Source: Macrotis lagotis (Eukaryota > Chordata > Mammalia > Peramelemorphia > Peramelidae). From it: DNA of 64,000 nucleotides. This document shows positions 34,371 through 45,886 of this stretch, one piece after another (positions within the stretch are counted from its first letter, which is position 1; every line of letters begins with the position of its first letter). Under the pieces are notes generated by a model, which saw nothing but the letters and a program-made list of their open reading frames with translations, did no database searches and had not been told where the DNA came from. The DNA lies in assembly GCF_037893015.1 (NCBI RefSeq), contig NC_133666.1, positions 462,234,867 to 462,298,866 on the forward strand. Reading direction: 5' to 3'. The translations under genes and the position numbers were made by a program.

Positions 34371-35145
34371 ATTATGTGTCAGAAAACTTCAGTGATATTA
34401 AAAACTAGAAAAGAAAGGCCAATAAAAAGCACATTTCTGTTTTTCTCCTTTAAAGAACTACTTAAAAGAAAAGCAAAGGAAATGTCATCAAAAGTTATGA
34501 AAAATGCATTGCCTATCCTTTGTAGTTGCAGTAATTTCAAAATGATCAGGGTAATTAAGGAAGACAAGAGAAAAGTGCAAAATGAAGTAAAAGGTCAACT
34601 AATTCAGTACTTATCTATCATTTCAAATAAATTATTAATTTCCATGAGTTATTGATGACTATAATTCTTGAATGCTGAGAGAATTGGAGTAGGGGTAAGT
34701 TATGAAAAGTCATCAATAGCAAATAGAAATAAATTATGTATCCACAATCAGTTAACAGTATCTTGGACTACATAATAATAATAATGATGTAGAAGGAAAA
34801 CAGTCAGAAAGAGAAGAGAGTAAGGAAGAGCAAATAGCCACCATATGTTTAACTGGCATTTAGAAATGATTAGTAAAGAGAAGAATATTGGAAGGCTTTC
34901 AAAAACTAGATTTTAAAATTTAAAAAAACCAGCAAGCTTTCATATTTAGAAAATCAATAAAGGGAATACCCACATCAAAATTAATAACTTCTGGAATTTA
35001 AATTGTAATTCAAATAAAAAATTATTAATTGAGCATTTATTCTGTGTTCAATGCTATTTCCAATGTTGTGGGTGAGGTACAATAGTAAATATCATATTTC
35101 CCTCCCATGGCTTAGTTTAAATCTTGTTGTAAAGTTAAGAACAAT
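34371..35145. other. Unassigned AT-rich sequence
   Basis: The open frame at 34374-34655 (93 codons, plus) is lysine-rich and matches nothing I know. The part at 35030-35120 has a faint L2-tail look. No gene call is justified. Confidence 0.35.
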
Positions 35146-35149
35146 AAAT

Positions 35150-35590
35150 CTTTATATGAACTGATGTTGAATGAAATGAGCAGAACCAGAAGAAGATTAT
35201 GCATGGATTTGTCCATTTCAGCAGTCAATAATCAAAGACAATTCTAAAATATTTGTGATTGAAAATACCATTCATATTCAGAGAGGGAACTGTGGAGTTT
35301 AAATGCAGAACAAAGCTTACTGTCTTCAATTTTTAAAAATTGCCATATGTATTATTTTTTTTACTAATGATTTTTATTCTTCCATTTGGATTTGATTCTT
35401 TTTTTACAACATGATTAATATGGATTTATGTTTAGCATAATCACACATGTAGATCCTATATTAGATTGTTTTCTGTCAGAGGGAGGGGGTAGAAAGGTAG
35501 GGAAGGAGAAAAATATAAAACTCAAAACCTTGCAAAAAATGCTTGGTGAAAACTACCATTAAATGTTGTTGGAAAAACAAATAAAAAGTT
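35150..35590 (+). mobile_element. L1 3'-UTR fragment, 5'-truncated, sense
   Basis: It begins within the L1 sequence tgaaatgagcagaaccagaa, passes cagagagggaactgtggagt and aatatggatttatgtttagc, has a G-rich ctgtcagagggagggggtag tract, then aaaccttgcaaaaaatgctt and an A-rich end. The same order is seen at 55200-55555. It is a typical 5'-truncated L1 insertion. Confidence 0.7.
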
Positions 35591-35989
35591 TAAATATAAA
35601 AAAAGAGTATGTCTTAAATAAGTTAGGAACTACAAAAAAGATATCACAATAAGGTATTAAATTAAATATAATGAAATCAAGGATAATTTTATATTTTAAA
35701 AGATCTGTGATCTCATAGATTTGGTTATTTCTTTCATCAGTATAAATCAAAATCGATCCATAACTGCATATCCTGGATGATTGTCGTCTAAAAAAGTTCT
35801 CCCAGAGAAATTCTAAAAGTTCTCCCAGAGAACCTGATCTCAATGTAGCTATACTGGATTTTTATAAATATAATTTTCCTTTCTGCATGTTACTCTACTT
35901 TTTCTTTAATGAATCTTCTGGAACCCCAAGATTGAAAGTAGTCTCCTGGTCTATAGTCTGCAGGCTCTGTTCTCTTCAGTTTTAAACTG

Positions 35990-36148
35990 TTTTTGCTTTG
36001 TTTTGGTTTTGCAGTTTTTTGGCAAGGCAATGGGGTTAAGTGATTTGCCCAAGGTCACACAGCTATGAAGTGTCTGAGGCCACATTTGAACTCAGGTCCT
36101 CTTGACTCCAGGACCAGTGCTCTAACCACTACACCACCTATCTCTGGT
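35990..36148 (-). repeat. WSINE1-type SINE, antisense (first of a pair)
   Basis: ggcaaggcaatggggttaag, caaggtcacacagctatgaa, tgaactcaggtcctcttgac, accactacaccacctatctc. A taattatta segment is missing after cagcta. The target duplication is unclear because the neighbour inserted next to it. Confidence 0.85.
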
Positions 36149-36157
36149 ATTTTGTTT

Positions 36158-36335
36158 GTTTGGTTTTTGTTGTTTTTATTTTTTGTTTTGGTTTTTGCAA
36201 GGCAAAGGGGGTTAAGGGCTTGCCCAAGGTCATACAGCTAGGTAATTATTAAGTGTCTGAGGCCGGATTTGAACTCAGGTACTCCTGACTTCAGGGTTGG
36301 TGCTCTATCCACTGTGCCACCTAGTGTCCCCCCCC
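36158..36335 (-). repeat. WSINE1-type SINE, antisense (second of a pair)
   Basis: ggcaaagggggttaagggct, aaggtcatacagctaggtaa, ttattaagtgtctgaggccg, ccactgtgccacctagtgtc. It is flanked by ATTTTGTTT at 36149-36157 and 36336-36344. It lies directly beside and in the same orientation as the copy at 35990-36148, but has its own target duplication, so it is a separate insertion. Confidence 0.88.
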
Positions 36336-36359
36336 ATTTTGTTTTTAAACAAGAATATT

Positions 36360-38660
36360 AAGTCTTTTTCAAATATAAGATGCCTTTCCCATTTTTCAAG
36401 ATTTTCCAAGCACTAACATTGGCTCAGAAATCACATTTACCTGTAATTAAGGATATAGTTCATTTAGACCAACTGACTGGAATTAATCAATTGCTCTTAT
36501 ATCTCTACTTTGGGACTAACTGCTTTTTAGTCATCTTTGTTCTGCCATAACAAGGACAAAGGTAATCTTCCTTGTCAGAAAAAAAAAGTCAAAATAAGAA
36601 TTGAGCACTTTGCCTTCTTTTTACTGTCAGTTATCATCACTTCAACCTCTCCCCCCAAAAGGTCCCATTCCTCTTATGACACTCCTTTTTCTTTCAATAT
36701 AGTTATTTAAAAAAAAAAACCTTTCTCATTCTTAGATTTATACTCCTGACCATGTTTCTCTAGTAGTTGTTTTTGATTCTAAAGTCTGTACATTCTTTTA
36801 AAAATCCATGTTGGTAAGAAATACCCTATGTAGTCACATTGTTTTCCTCAAATACCATTTTCCCTCTTTGGTCTTCAGAATTTAAATCTTGAGCACCCCC
36901 TCTTAGGTTGACTTCTATAGCATTTTAGTCTATATTATCCAATTTGCTGGTTGTTGTTTTGTGAACCCTTTGAAATCTAATTTCCTAAAATCTGAAAATA
37001 ATATTTTGGATTCCCTCTCCATTTCTATCATTAACTTCAGGAAAGAATGATGACTCCTACTATACCACTAAGAATTCCATTATTTCCACATGAATGGCAA
37101 GTTTCTTCTAAATAGGAAGAATCAGATACAGAATAGATGAAGCTCTTCCTTTTGAAGGACAAAACTATCAAGAAGGCAAATTGAGAAGTTATTAGCTGCT
37201 CTGTATTTCTGGTAGAAAGAGTCTTTGTCAGAGTTCAAGAAAGTATCTGGTCAATTGAAACCCTCTCTCAAACCTACATACATGCCTCTTTGCCAGGATT
37301 CTGATGTGTTTCCCAAATTTCTCATCTAGTTCCATTTTTGGTTCAGGTGGTCTATAGTATACTTCAATGACAAAATTATTTTTCTTTCTCCCTCCATTGC
37401 CCCTCTCTCAAGATTCTCTATATTGATTCTCACCTCTGGATCCTAAATTTTATCATGAATATATCTTTTTAAATATTCAATACTAATCTATCCTACTACT
37501 CTTCCCCTTTTCCCTATACTATTTCTTTTAAACATTGTGAACTGATTCAGAACCATAGTTTACTCATAATTAAGCCATGATATCACTCACTGAGTCTCAG
37601 TGATCCCCATGAAGTTAAATATGCCTGCTGGCATTAGCACCTCTAATTCCTCAAGTTACCAGAATTTTAGACATTTATGAAGAGATGATTGAGGCAAAGA
37701 ATTTTTCTATTGATCCTTTTCATGGATTTATTTTTCCTATGAACTTCCAGATTCTTCAATTATGCTTATGTCTTCCTTGTTCCTACTCTTTGGTGTCTAA
37801 CGTGAAGGAGAAAATACAAAGGCTCTCTGCTTTTTTTAAGCTTAAAACTTTTTTGATTAGATTTATCAGAAACTCTGTAAATACACTTTACAAACATTTA
37901 TTGCTTGTTTTCTATCTGTCATCTCTTATATTTTGAACATAGTCTACAAATTAAAATTCCATTGTGAGTCACCAGTTGTTGGGTATTTTTTTTTAGCCAG
38001 CTCTTCATTTCCCAAATAAATCTTTCTCTTCTGCATCCCTTGTCTTCATTTGGCAACAAGGAGGAAATCACAATCGATATCGTTGTGGTCACCAATCTAT
38101 TACCTGAAAATTCATAATCATTAGCAACATTTTTTTAGGTTAATGTTTTGTTTTTTGTTTTTGCAAAGCAATGGGGTTAAGTGGCTTGCCCAAGGCCACA
38201 CAGCTAGGCAATTATTAAGTTTCTGAGGCTGGATTTGAACTCAGGGACTCCTGACTCCGGGGCCAGTGCTCTATCCACTGCGCCACCTAGCCACCCCCTT
38301 TTAGCAATATTTTTAAGAGTTTCTTTAAGTCATGTCTTTTGTATGCATGTGAATCACCAAAAAAAGTAATTGTCAACTCTTTTGATAACATCTGCGTAAT
38401 AGCTTAGATATCTGCCCCAGGAAGATCATAAACCTCTTTCTAATAGTTATCCAGTTGACAAATAGCTGACTTCATGCCCCAAGCAAGGAATCACCAACTA
38501 TTACCATTTTTCTGATTATATGTTTCCTCATTATTATCAATTACATAACACTATCACTTAACTCCTTTGTCTAATTGTTCAAGAGGAAATCTATAAAGCA
38601 TTTAGCAGCAATTTTCTTTTGCCTTCTATATTCATTTAACACAAAAATGTTAATCTTGAT
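36360..38660 (-). mobile_element. CR1/L3-clade LINE, antisense, ORF1 esterase and N-terminal ORF2 remnants
   Basis: The minus strand near 38500 reads MVIVGDSLL, the GDSL esterase motif of CR1-type ORF1. After a shift comes MKSAICQLDNY, then KEVYDLPGADI, then AITQMLSKEL (38490-38375), matching the known GDSLLRG.E..IC....REV..LPGA block. Toward lower coordinates, 36350-37640 resembles the antisense of the CR1 region around a DKEKAELLNAYFASVF motif and endonuclease upstream. Many stops occur throughout. A WSINE1 (38135-38300) is inserted. The ends are approximate. ORF1 identification is good; the ORF2 part is weaker. Confidence 0.6.
38135..38300 (-). repeat. WSINE1-type SINE, antisense, in the CR1/L3
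   Basis: gcaaagcaatggggttaagt, ggccacacagctaggcaatt, ccactgcgccacctagccac. It is flanked by ttagcaacattttt (38121-38134) and ttagcaatattttt (38301-38314), one mismatch. Confidence 0.88.
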
Positions 38661-39005
38661 ATAATTCAGTTCCCCCAAGAGGTCATCTATTCATTGGTCA
38701 AAAATTTCCTGTTCAGAGCACCTAAATCATGTCAATGTACAAGATGGCTTAAAATTTGAAATTATTTTTTCCCAATGTTATTTAAACATTTTTATTTGTA
38801 TTTAATATTCTCTGAACAAAATGGTTTTGTTGAGTCAAATTATTTTTTTCTTTATGCATTTTCTTCCTTTCCTCCTTCAATCAATACCTGATAGGCATAT
38901 ATCTTGGTCAAGGTAACCCTAATAGGTGCAAAGGTTTCAAGATAAAACACACCATAGCAGGTGATAAGAAACATAAAAAGTCTATGATTCCAATCAAGAT
39001 TAAAG

Positions 39006-39845
39006 TACTGAGGGAGTGGAATCAAGATGGCAGAATGGAGGCAGGAACTCCCAGAAGATTTCCCCTAGATCACTTCAAATGCCTTAAAATTATGACTCTA
39101 ACCAGTTTCAGGAGTGGCGGAACCCACAGAAAGACTAAATAAAACAGTTTTCTGGACCAAGAAAATTTGGAAGATCCATGGGAAGGACCTGTTCCAACAG
39201 GTTTGGAAAGGGTAGCAACATAGCTTGAGCCCAAGCCAAGATATACTGGAGCTAACATGCTCCAGCCTTCCAGGAACAGACTGCAGGGAGCCTGGGTCCC
39301 TGGGAGCTATTGGGTCTGTGGTAGTGGGGCAGTTTCCAGATCTCTCAGTCCAGGACTTGCCAAAGACAACTTGGAAGTTCGGCAGAAAAACTCTGCCACA
39401 CCAGAGCAAGCACAGATCCCCCAGTTCAGTGAGCAGGCCTCAGTGTAGCCCCATCCCCAGGAACCTGTGGTGCCATCCAGCAGCTGCTCCCAGAGTGCTC
39501 AACCCATGGAGGGAGTCAGGGGAGATTACAGAGATCACTTTGCTATCTCTGGGGCAGAAGGGAATGCTTGTGATCATCCACAGACCAGAGCACAGATCAG
39601 GAACAGAGTCCAACCTTAACAAAGACTTAAAATTAGGTCATAATGATGGGGAAATGAGCTAAAAACAGAAGAAAAAGAATCTGACCTTAGATAATTTCTT
39701 TGGTTCCATGGAGGATCAAAATACACAAACAAAAGATGACAAAGTCAAAGCTTCTGCATCCAAAGTCTCCAAGAAAAAATAGGAATTGGTCTCAGGCTAT
39801 GGAAGAACTCAAAAATAATATAATGAAATTTGTTAAAATGTTGAG
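39006..39845 (+). mobile_element. L1 5' end (5' UTR plus ORF1 N-terminus), sense, truncated
   Basis: It starts tgagggagtggaatcaagat, the L1 signature, with a GC-richer 5' UTR of about 640 bp. ORF1 starts at the ATG at 39654: MS, a stop, KQKKKNLTLDNFFGSMEDQN, then TQTKDDKVKASASKVSKKK. It ends abruptly near 39845 where a different repeat tail begins. A 3'-truncated L1 5' end is unusual; a later deletion or recombination is the simple explanation. Confidence 0.75.
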
Positions 39846-39849
39846 ATTT

Positions 39850-39955
39850 TCAGGGGCAGGGGCTATCTTTTACTTTTCTTTGAATCTCCAGCACATAGCA
39901 CCATGCCTGGCACATAGTAGGTGCTTAATAATTATTTATTGAATGACTTACTAAT
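39850..39955 (+). repeat. L2/MIR 3' tail, sense
   Basis: tcaggggcaggggctatctt, tttgaatctccagcacatag, caccatgcctggcacatagt, aggtgcttaataattattta, ttgaatgactta: the canonical L2 3' terminus, well preserved. Confidence 0.75.
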
Positions 39956-41361
39956 GCTCAATAATAAAGGTCTGAGTTTTGTAAATTTTTCATAAATGTA
40001 TCATACACATTTATTCTAAAGGAAATCTCAACATGCTCTTCAATTCCAAAAGCTCACTCATCTTCACAAGGTGGGCATTCACTCCAATGATTCAAAATCC
40101 AACTAGTGACAGCTTCTCATCCTCTGAGATTCTTGTCCTTATCCACTTACATAGTTGCCAAAGGGAGTTCACTCAGTGAGTTAAGGGACTTCCTTTCATG
40201 CTATTGATATTGTGTGAATACCAATGCAGCCATCTTACAGTTAAGTATTTATTCTCACCACATAATTGGTCTTGTTTTTTCTTCCCATCATATATTTTTC
40301 TGATGACATCCTTTACATTGATTCTCCTGTATAATTGTCTGTAATTTAAGGCAGACTGCTCATGCTCTCCATGTACCTATCCATTGTCTTATGGGAGATT
40401 TTCCATGAAATCCTATTCTGATGCATCATCATAGCATGGGAATGACTCTGGGTTCTCAAAGGTCCTCCCTCTGGGAACACAAGTTCTGCAGTGTTTACCA
40501 TGTGGGAAAAAGACTTCATGTATGGCTCAGTCCAGAGACTGGTAACTTTCTGTGAACCATCTGGTCAAGTATAGAGAGCCTCATCATCAACAAGGTGGTC
40601 ATTTGATCATTTTGTTAATGAAATATTTGACTCTGATAACCCATGAAAAAAGTCTCTATATTGTATATAGTAGTTTTAGAGAGGTGGGCACCATTTGTTG
40701 TCCCATGAACTTATTTACTTTCATCAAAAATTCTAAAGGATTCAAAATGTATGTTCTAATATTTCTTTATATATTAGTATATAGGTACAATATTGTAATC
40801 AATTAGCTCTGAGATCTCATGCTAGTTTGTAAAATAAACCAGAAAAAAATTCCAATAAGCTTTCTCTCTTCTATCTCTCTTTCTCTTCCCTCCCCCAATT
40901 TCATGAGCTTTAATAAAAATCAATGTTACTGTCTCTACAACGTGTTAACAATTTTAAAACAATTTTTAAATCCATAACTACTTCAATAGTGATTCTTTAT
41001 GAGGAGTCACTACAATGTGTAACTGCTGTTCAACTCTACAAACACAACTCCACTATTCAGTTCTCTCAAGACAATAGCAGAACTCTCTATAGAGGAAATA
41101 TTCTCCAGTTAAACTCAGCTTTTTTATAAAATGTCTTTTCAATCTTCCTTACAGTTGATCACTAAGTTCTTCAATCTTTTCAGAAGACATTCTCATATTC
41201 CCTTATCTCTGTGCCTCACAAACTATCTCTCTAGTCATGAAAGGCAAAAATATCCAGGTTATAGATAAAAAAAAAAAACATTTTCGCCAAGATTCTGCTC
41301 CTTCTTAAAGATACAGTAATAGTATTTGTAATCTCTGTGAAAAAAGATTATTGAATTTAGG
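39956..41361. other. Unassigned sequence
   Basis: No gene, RNA or known repeat was recognised with confidence. The part at 40050-40600 is less AT-rich and may be an unnamed old element. The frames at 40552-40806 and 40923-41129 lack any recognisable domain. Confidence 0.35.
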
Positions 41362-41377
41362 CTTACATGAATTTTAT

Positions 41378-41539
41378 TTTTTATTTATTTTTTTAGGTTT
41401 TTGTAAGGCAAATGGGGTTAAGTGGCTTGCCCAAGGCCACACAGCTAGGTAATTATTAAATGTCTGAGACCGGATCTGAACCCAGGTACTCCTGACTCCA
41501 AGGCCGGTGCTTTATCCACTGCACCACCTAGCCGCCCCC
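41378..41539 (-). repeat. WSINE1-type SINE, antisense
   Basis: gtaaggcaaatggggttaag, ggccacacagctaggtaatt, aggccggtgctttatccact, gcaccacctagccgcc. It is flanked by cttacatgaattttat (41362-41377) and cttacatgcattttat (41540-41555). Confidence 0.9.
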
Positions 41540-41666
41540 CTTACATGCATTTTATCAAGAAAAAGATCATTTCCCCCCCTCTAGATAATAATTCTATAAC
41601 AACTCTAGCAAACTCTTTGAAATTTTTAGTTTATTTTTTATTTTGAATTTAAACACCAAAAAAGTA

Positions 41667-42385
41667 CCATACTCCCCCATGTATAAGACTCTCCTATGTA
41701 TAAGATGCACCTTAATTTGGGGGCCTGAAATTTGAAAAAAAATGCATTTCAGAAAGTAATTGAACTCAAGTTTTATTCATCATGAAATTCAAGGACCTTC
41801 TACTCATAGCTTTTAGTCATCTTTTGGGAAAGTCTGGTGTGTGGATGCATGCTTAGTCCATTCAGTTTCATAAACATGAAGTACTAATGGTGCCTTCCTT
41901 TGAAACCAGTCAATTCTTTTCTTCACCAATTCTTCTGGCCTACTGATGAACCATCTTTGTGGGCACAGGAATTCCAATGGCCCTTTTCTCTTCAATCCAT
42001 CTCTTCCATTCCCTCTGTAACTCAGGCCTTTTGGCTGACTTGTCTCTCATGGCCTTCTACTGAAAGGGTATTTTCAGTAGGATTTCTTCTTCCTGTAGCC
42101 AGTCTTGGATTGTTTTCTCAGATAGAGGAGAGCCAAACTGATGTTCAACAACACGATTTCCATTCACTTTGCAAACTGGATCACTTTTAACTTGAATTCA
42201 GCACTTATGAAAATCTTTTCTGAGCTATTTCTTGGCAAAAGGGAAAGAATGAGCACAAAGACAATAAGCATGAAAAAGTGGGAAATGCAAGTAAAAATAT
42301 ATATAACCACTGTTTAAGAGTCTCCCAGTTTTTAGACCCCAAAACTTTTTGAAAAAGGATGCTTCTTTTACATGGGGAAAGATGG
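41667..42385 (-). mobile_element. pogo/Tigger-like DNA transposon, 719-bp deletion derivative with both inverted ends
   Basis: The left end starts CCATACTCCCCCATGTATAA, with a second tatgtataaga copy inside it. The right end, reversed, starts CCATCTTTCCCCATGTAAAA. TA dinucleotides flank both ends (41665-41666 and 42386-42387), the target site of the Tc1/mariner-pogo superfamily. The minus strand between them carries a helix-turn-helix/CENP-B-type transposase remnant: EKTIQDWLQEEE near 42110, ELQREWKRWIEEKRAIGIPV near 42000, and KRIDWFQ then THQTFPKDD (41910-41815), matching the family block ending in T..LP.D. The catalytic DDE domain is absent, so it is a non-autonomous derivative. The exact family is not assigned. 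Confidence 0.75.
41813..42200 (-). pseudogene. Remnant of pogo-like transposase, DNA-binding domain
   Basis: Transposase of this class binds its inverted ends through paired helix-turn-helix domains and cuts DNA in the nucleus. The 60-codon open part (41995-41813) begins MKRKGPLEFLCPQRW but the family-like residues lie in more than one frame, with at least one in-frame stop before RRIGEE. Only the N-terminal half is left. Confidence 0.6.
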
Positions 42386-42387
42386 TA

Positions 42388-42829
42388 TATGCATCTATAT
42401 GCATATATTTGCATATGCATAGCAGAAAACAAAAAGGAGAAGTATAAATGAAATGAGAATATCCATTTCAAACTGCATTTTTTTTAGAAGTATATAACAA
42501 TTGAACTTATTACTTTAAATACTGCCCTACTCATCTGTCCTTCTGGACTTCCTTTTTTGCTTTATGATTTCTATTCCATCTCCTCCCAATTCTAATTGTA
42601 AATTTAAAAAAAGCTACCCATGGAACATATGATCTGAGATTCCAACTTCCATTCCTAATGATGAGCGGGGCCCCTATTCTATATTTAGCTCCCAATACTG
42701 ATGCATTGTTAACTGATAGAGTCACTACTACAATATAAATATGGAAATGGGAAGTCCAAAAATCCTTCTGATTCTTTGAATATCACTAGGTCCTCCTCTA
42801 ACTAAAATGAAGTGGGGGATCATAAAATG
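42388..42829. other. Unassigned sequence
   Basis: Nothing was recognised. The short ATGCAT/TATATG-rich part at 42387-42420 is low complexity. Confidence 0.4.
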
Positions 42830-44090
42830 AGGTCTTTATCAGAGATTTTTGCTGTAAAATATCCTCCCAGTTTTCTGCTAATCTTCTAAATTTGGCTACA
42901 TTAGTTTTGTTTTGTAAAACCTTTTTAATTTATTAAAAAAGTCCAAATTATCCATTTTATATTTCAAAATGCTCTCTGGCTCTTGCTTAGTCCTAAATTC
43001 TTCTAATCCATAGAACTGAGAGATAAACTATTCCATATTCATCCTATTTTGCTATGGTATCATCTTTTATATCTAAATCATAAACTCATTTTGACCTTAT
43101 CTTGGTATTTGGAGTGAAATGCTGGTCTATGTCTTGTTTTTTGCCAAACTGTTTTCTGACTTTCCCAGAAATATTTGTCAAAAAGTGAATTTTTGTTTCA
43201 AAAGCTTAGATCTTTGGGTTTATCAAACACTAATTTATTGTGGTCATTTACTATAGTTTACTACTACTATTTTTACTAAAAATTACTACTACTGCTATTT
43301 ACATGTATTATATGTCTAATCTATTCCATTGATCAGACATTCTGTTCCTTAGCCAATATCAAATTGCTTTGATCATTATCACTTCATAATATAGCTTGAG
43401 AGCTAATATAACTAGAAGACCTTCTTTCACATTTTTTTCAACGATTCCCTTGTTATTATTGAAATTCTTGTTCTTACAGGTGAATTTTATATTTTCTAGT
43501 TCTATAAAATAAACTTAGGTAATTTGATTTGTATATAACACTGAATAAATAGATTAATTTCATCAGAATTTTCATTTTTAATTATATTGACTTGGCCAAC
43601 TCATGAGCAATTCACATTTCTCCGGTTGTTTAGAACTGACTTTGTGTGAAAAGTATTTTGCAATTGTATTCATATAGTTTCTGGATTTCTCTAAACAGAT
43701 AGAATTCCAATATTTTAAATAGAATTTCTCTATTTCTTGCTACTGTACTTTGTTGTAACTATATGGAAACTGATGATTTATGTAGATTTGTTTTATATCC
43801 TGCAACTTTGCTAAACTTGTAAATTATTTCAATTAGTTTTTAGGTGATTTGCTAAGTATATCATCTGCAAATTCTAAATCCTTCAATTTCTTTTATTGTA
43901 TTACTGCTTCAGCCAGCAATTTTAGTACAATCTTGAATAATAGTGCTAATAATGGACATCTTTGCTTCACTCCTAATATTATTGGGAAGGCTTCTAACTC
44001 ATCTCCAATTCAGATAACATTTACAGTTTTAGTAGCTACTACTTATCCTTTCAAGGAAAACTCCATCATTCCTATGCTCTCTAGGGTTTT
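42830..44090 (-). mobile_element. L1 LINE ORF2, C-terminal part, antisense (outer element of a nest)
   Basis: It follows the copy at 57718-59030 step by step on the minus strand: a tcagagatttttgctgtaaa start, ggtatttggagtgaaatgct, tttgggtttatcaaacacta, and the region after FADD (atcatctgcaaattctaaat, 43861). The 3' UTR and about 1 kb of the C-terminus are missing. It resumes at 46787 beyond a HAL1-like insertion. Confidence 0.7.
44077..44090 (+). repeat. Target site duplication, left copy (HAL1-like element 3)
   Basis: CTCTCTAGGGTTTT, matched by CTCTCTAGTGTTTT at 46773-46786. The target is L1 ORF2 itself. Confidence 0.75.
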
Positions 44091-44218
44091 ATTCTTTGTT
44101 TAGCATTTTATTTTCCTCAGTTCCATATAAAAACAATTTTAATATTCATTTTTAAAACTTTGACTTCCAAATTCTCTCCCTTCCTCATACTCCACTCTCT
44201 CCATTAGGAAAGCAATCA

Positions 44219-44374
44219 GGGGTGGCTAGGTGACGTAGTGGATAAAGCACCAGCCCTGGAGTCAGGAGTACCTGGGTTCAAATCCAGTCTCAGACACTTA
44301 ATAATTACCTAGCTGTGTGGCCTCGGGCAAGCCACTTAATCCCTTTTGCCTTGCAAAAAAAAAAACATTAAAAA
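44219..44374 (+). repeat. WSINE1-type SINE, sense
   Basis: ggggtggctaggtgacgtag, tggataaagcaccagccctg, gttcaaatccagtctcagac, ctagctgtgtggcctcgggc, then an A-rich tail. It is flanked by AAAGCAATCA at 44209-44218 and 44375-44384. Confidence 0.9.
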
Positions 44375-44759
44375 AAAGCAATCAATTTGATATTTTATAA
44401 ATGCGTAGTCAAGGAAAACATTTCTATACTAGCCATGTTATAGAAGAAAACTGACACCTAACCCACTCCTCAAAGTATGCTTCAATCTGTATTCAAGAAA
44501 CATCAATTTTCTACCAGTATTCTTCTCTCATTCCTTAAATAAAATTAGTACAATTCATTCATATTCAACTCATACCCATTCCTTCTGAATATATGCTCCT
44601 TTTAACTGTCCTACTATTGAAAAGGTTCAAATGAGTTACCAGTATCATCTTCCCATGTAGGAATATAACCAGTTCAACATTATTAAATCCCTTATGATTT
44701 CCCTTCTCTTATTTATCTTTTTTATGAATTTCTTGTCTCATATTTGAAGATCAAATTTT

Positions 44760-45886
44760 CTGTTCAATTCTCATCTTTTCATCCCTATTTCATTGAATAC
44801 TCATCTTTTCTCCTGAAAGAATATGTTCAGTTTTGTTGAGTGATTCTAAATTGTAATCCAAGCTCTTTTGTTTTCTAGATTATCATGTCCTAAGACCTAT
44901 GATTCTTTAAGTCAAATAGTGTTATCCTTACTGTGATTCCACAATTTGAACTGTTTTTTCCTGGTGTCTTGCAATATTTCTCCTTGACCTGTGAGATCTG
45001 GAATGTAGCCATAATACTACTGAGAGTTTTCATTTTGGGATATCTTTCAGGAGGTGATCAGTGGATTCTTTCAATTTCTATTTTATCCTTTGGTCCTAGA
45101 ATATGTAGAATATCAGAGCAGCTTTCCTTGATAATTTCTTATTTATTTAAGGCAATAGAGTTAAGTAACTTGCCCAAGATCACATAGCTAGGCAATTTGA
45201 ACTCAGGTCCTCCTGACTCCAAAGTTCATGTGTCATCTCGCTGCCCTGATAATTTCTTGAATTTTAAATTCTCTCTCCTGGATCTCTTTTTCAAGTTTGT
45301 TGTTTTTCCATTGGGATAGTTCACATTTTCTACTATTTTTTCATTCTGTTTTCTTTTAATGTTTCGTGTTATTTCATAGTCACTAGCTTTCATTTGCTCA
45401 GTTATAATTTTTAAGGAAGTATTTTCTACAGTGAGCTTTTGTACTTCCTTTTCCATTTGATTAATTCTACTTTTTAAGGAGTTTTTTTCATTCTGTGAAT
45501 TTTTGTGCCACTTTTTCATCTGGTCAGTTCTGCTTTTGTAAGGCATTCTTCTCCTCATTTTCTTTTTGTAACTCTTGTACCATTTGGTGTAGTTATTTCT
45601 TTGGTATATTTTGGAGTCTCCTTTACCAAATTGATAATTTATTTTTCATGATTTTCTTGCATCACTCTCATTTTTCTTCCCAATTGTTCCCTCTATATCT
45701 CTAACTTGATTTTCAAAATCCTACTTGAGCTTTTCCATGAACTGAGACCAATTTATATTTTTCTTGGAGGCTTTGGATATAGGAACTTTGATTATTTTAT
45801 CTTCTTCTGAGTGTGTGTTTGATGTTCCTTATCACCATAGTAACTTTCTATGGTCAAAGTTTTTATTTTTTTTTCTGTTTGTCCAT
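44760..45886 (-). pseudogene. L1/HAL1 ORF1 of element 3, broken
   Basis: The start chosen is the ATG at 45886 (MDKQKKK). The coiled coil is visible in the frame 45558-45226: KWHKNSQNEKNSLKSRINQM, EKEVQKLTVENTSLKIITEQ. Then comes NPNGKTTN-like and RRENLKFKKLSG at the RRM start. A WSINE1 interrupts the following part. Several stops and shifts occur. The C-terminus lies near 44760. Confidence 0.65.
45141..45244 (-). repeat. WSINE1-type SINE, antisense, shortened
   Basis: ttaaggcaatagagttaagt, aagatcacatagctaggcaa, tgaactcaggtcctcctgac, tgtcatctcgctgcc. About 40 bases are missing between ggcaa and tttgaac. It is flanked by cttgataatttctt (45127-45140) and cctgataatttctt (45245-45258). It lies in HAL1-like element 3. 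Confidence 0.85.

Noticed and set aside
44933-45187. 84-codon plus-strand frame with hydrophobic segments
   Set aside because: It is the antisense shadow of the ORF1 C-terminal domain of HAL1-like element 3.
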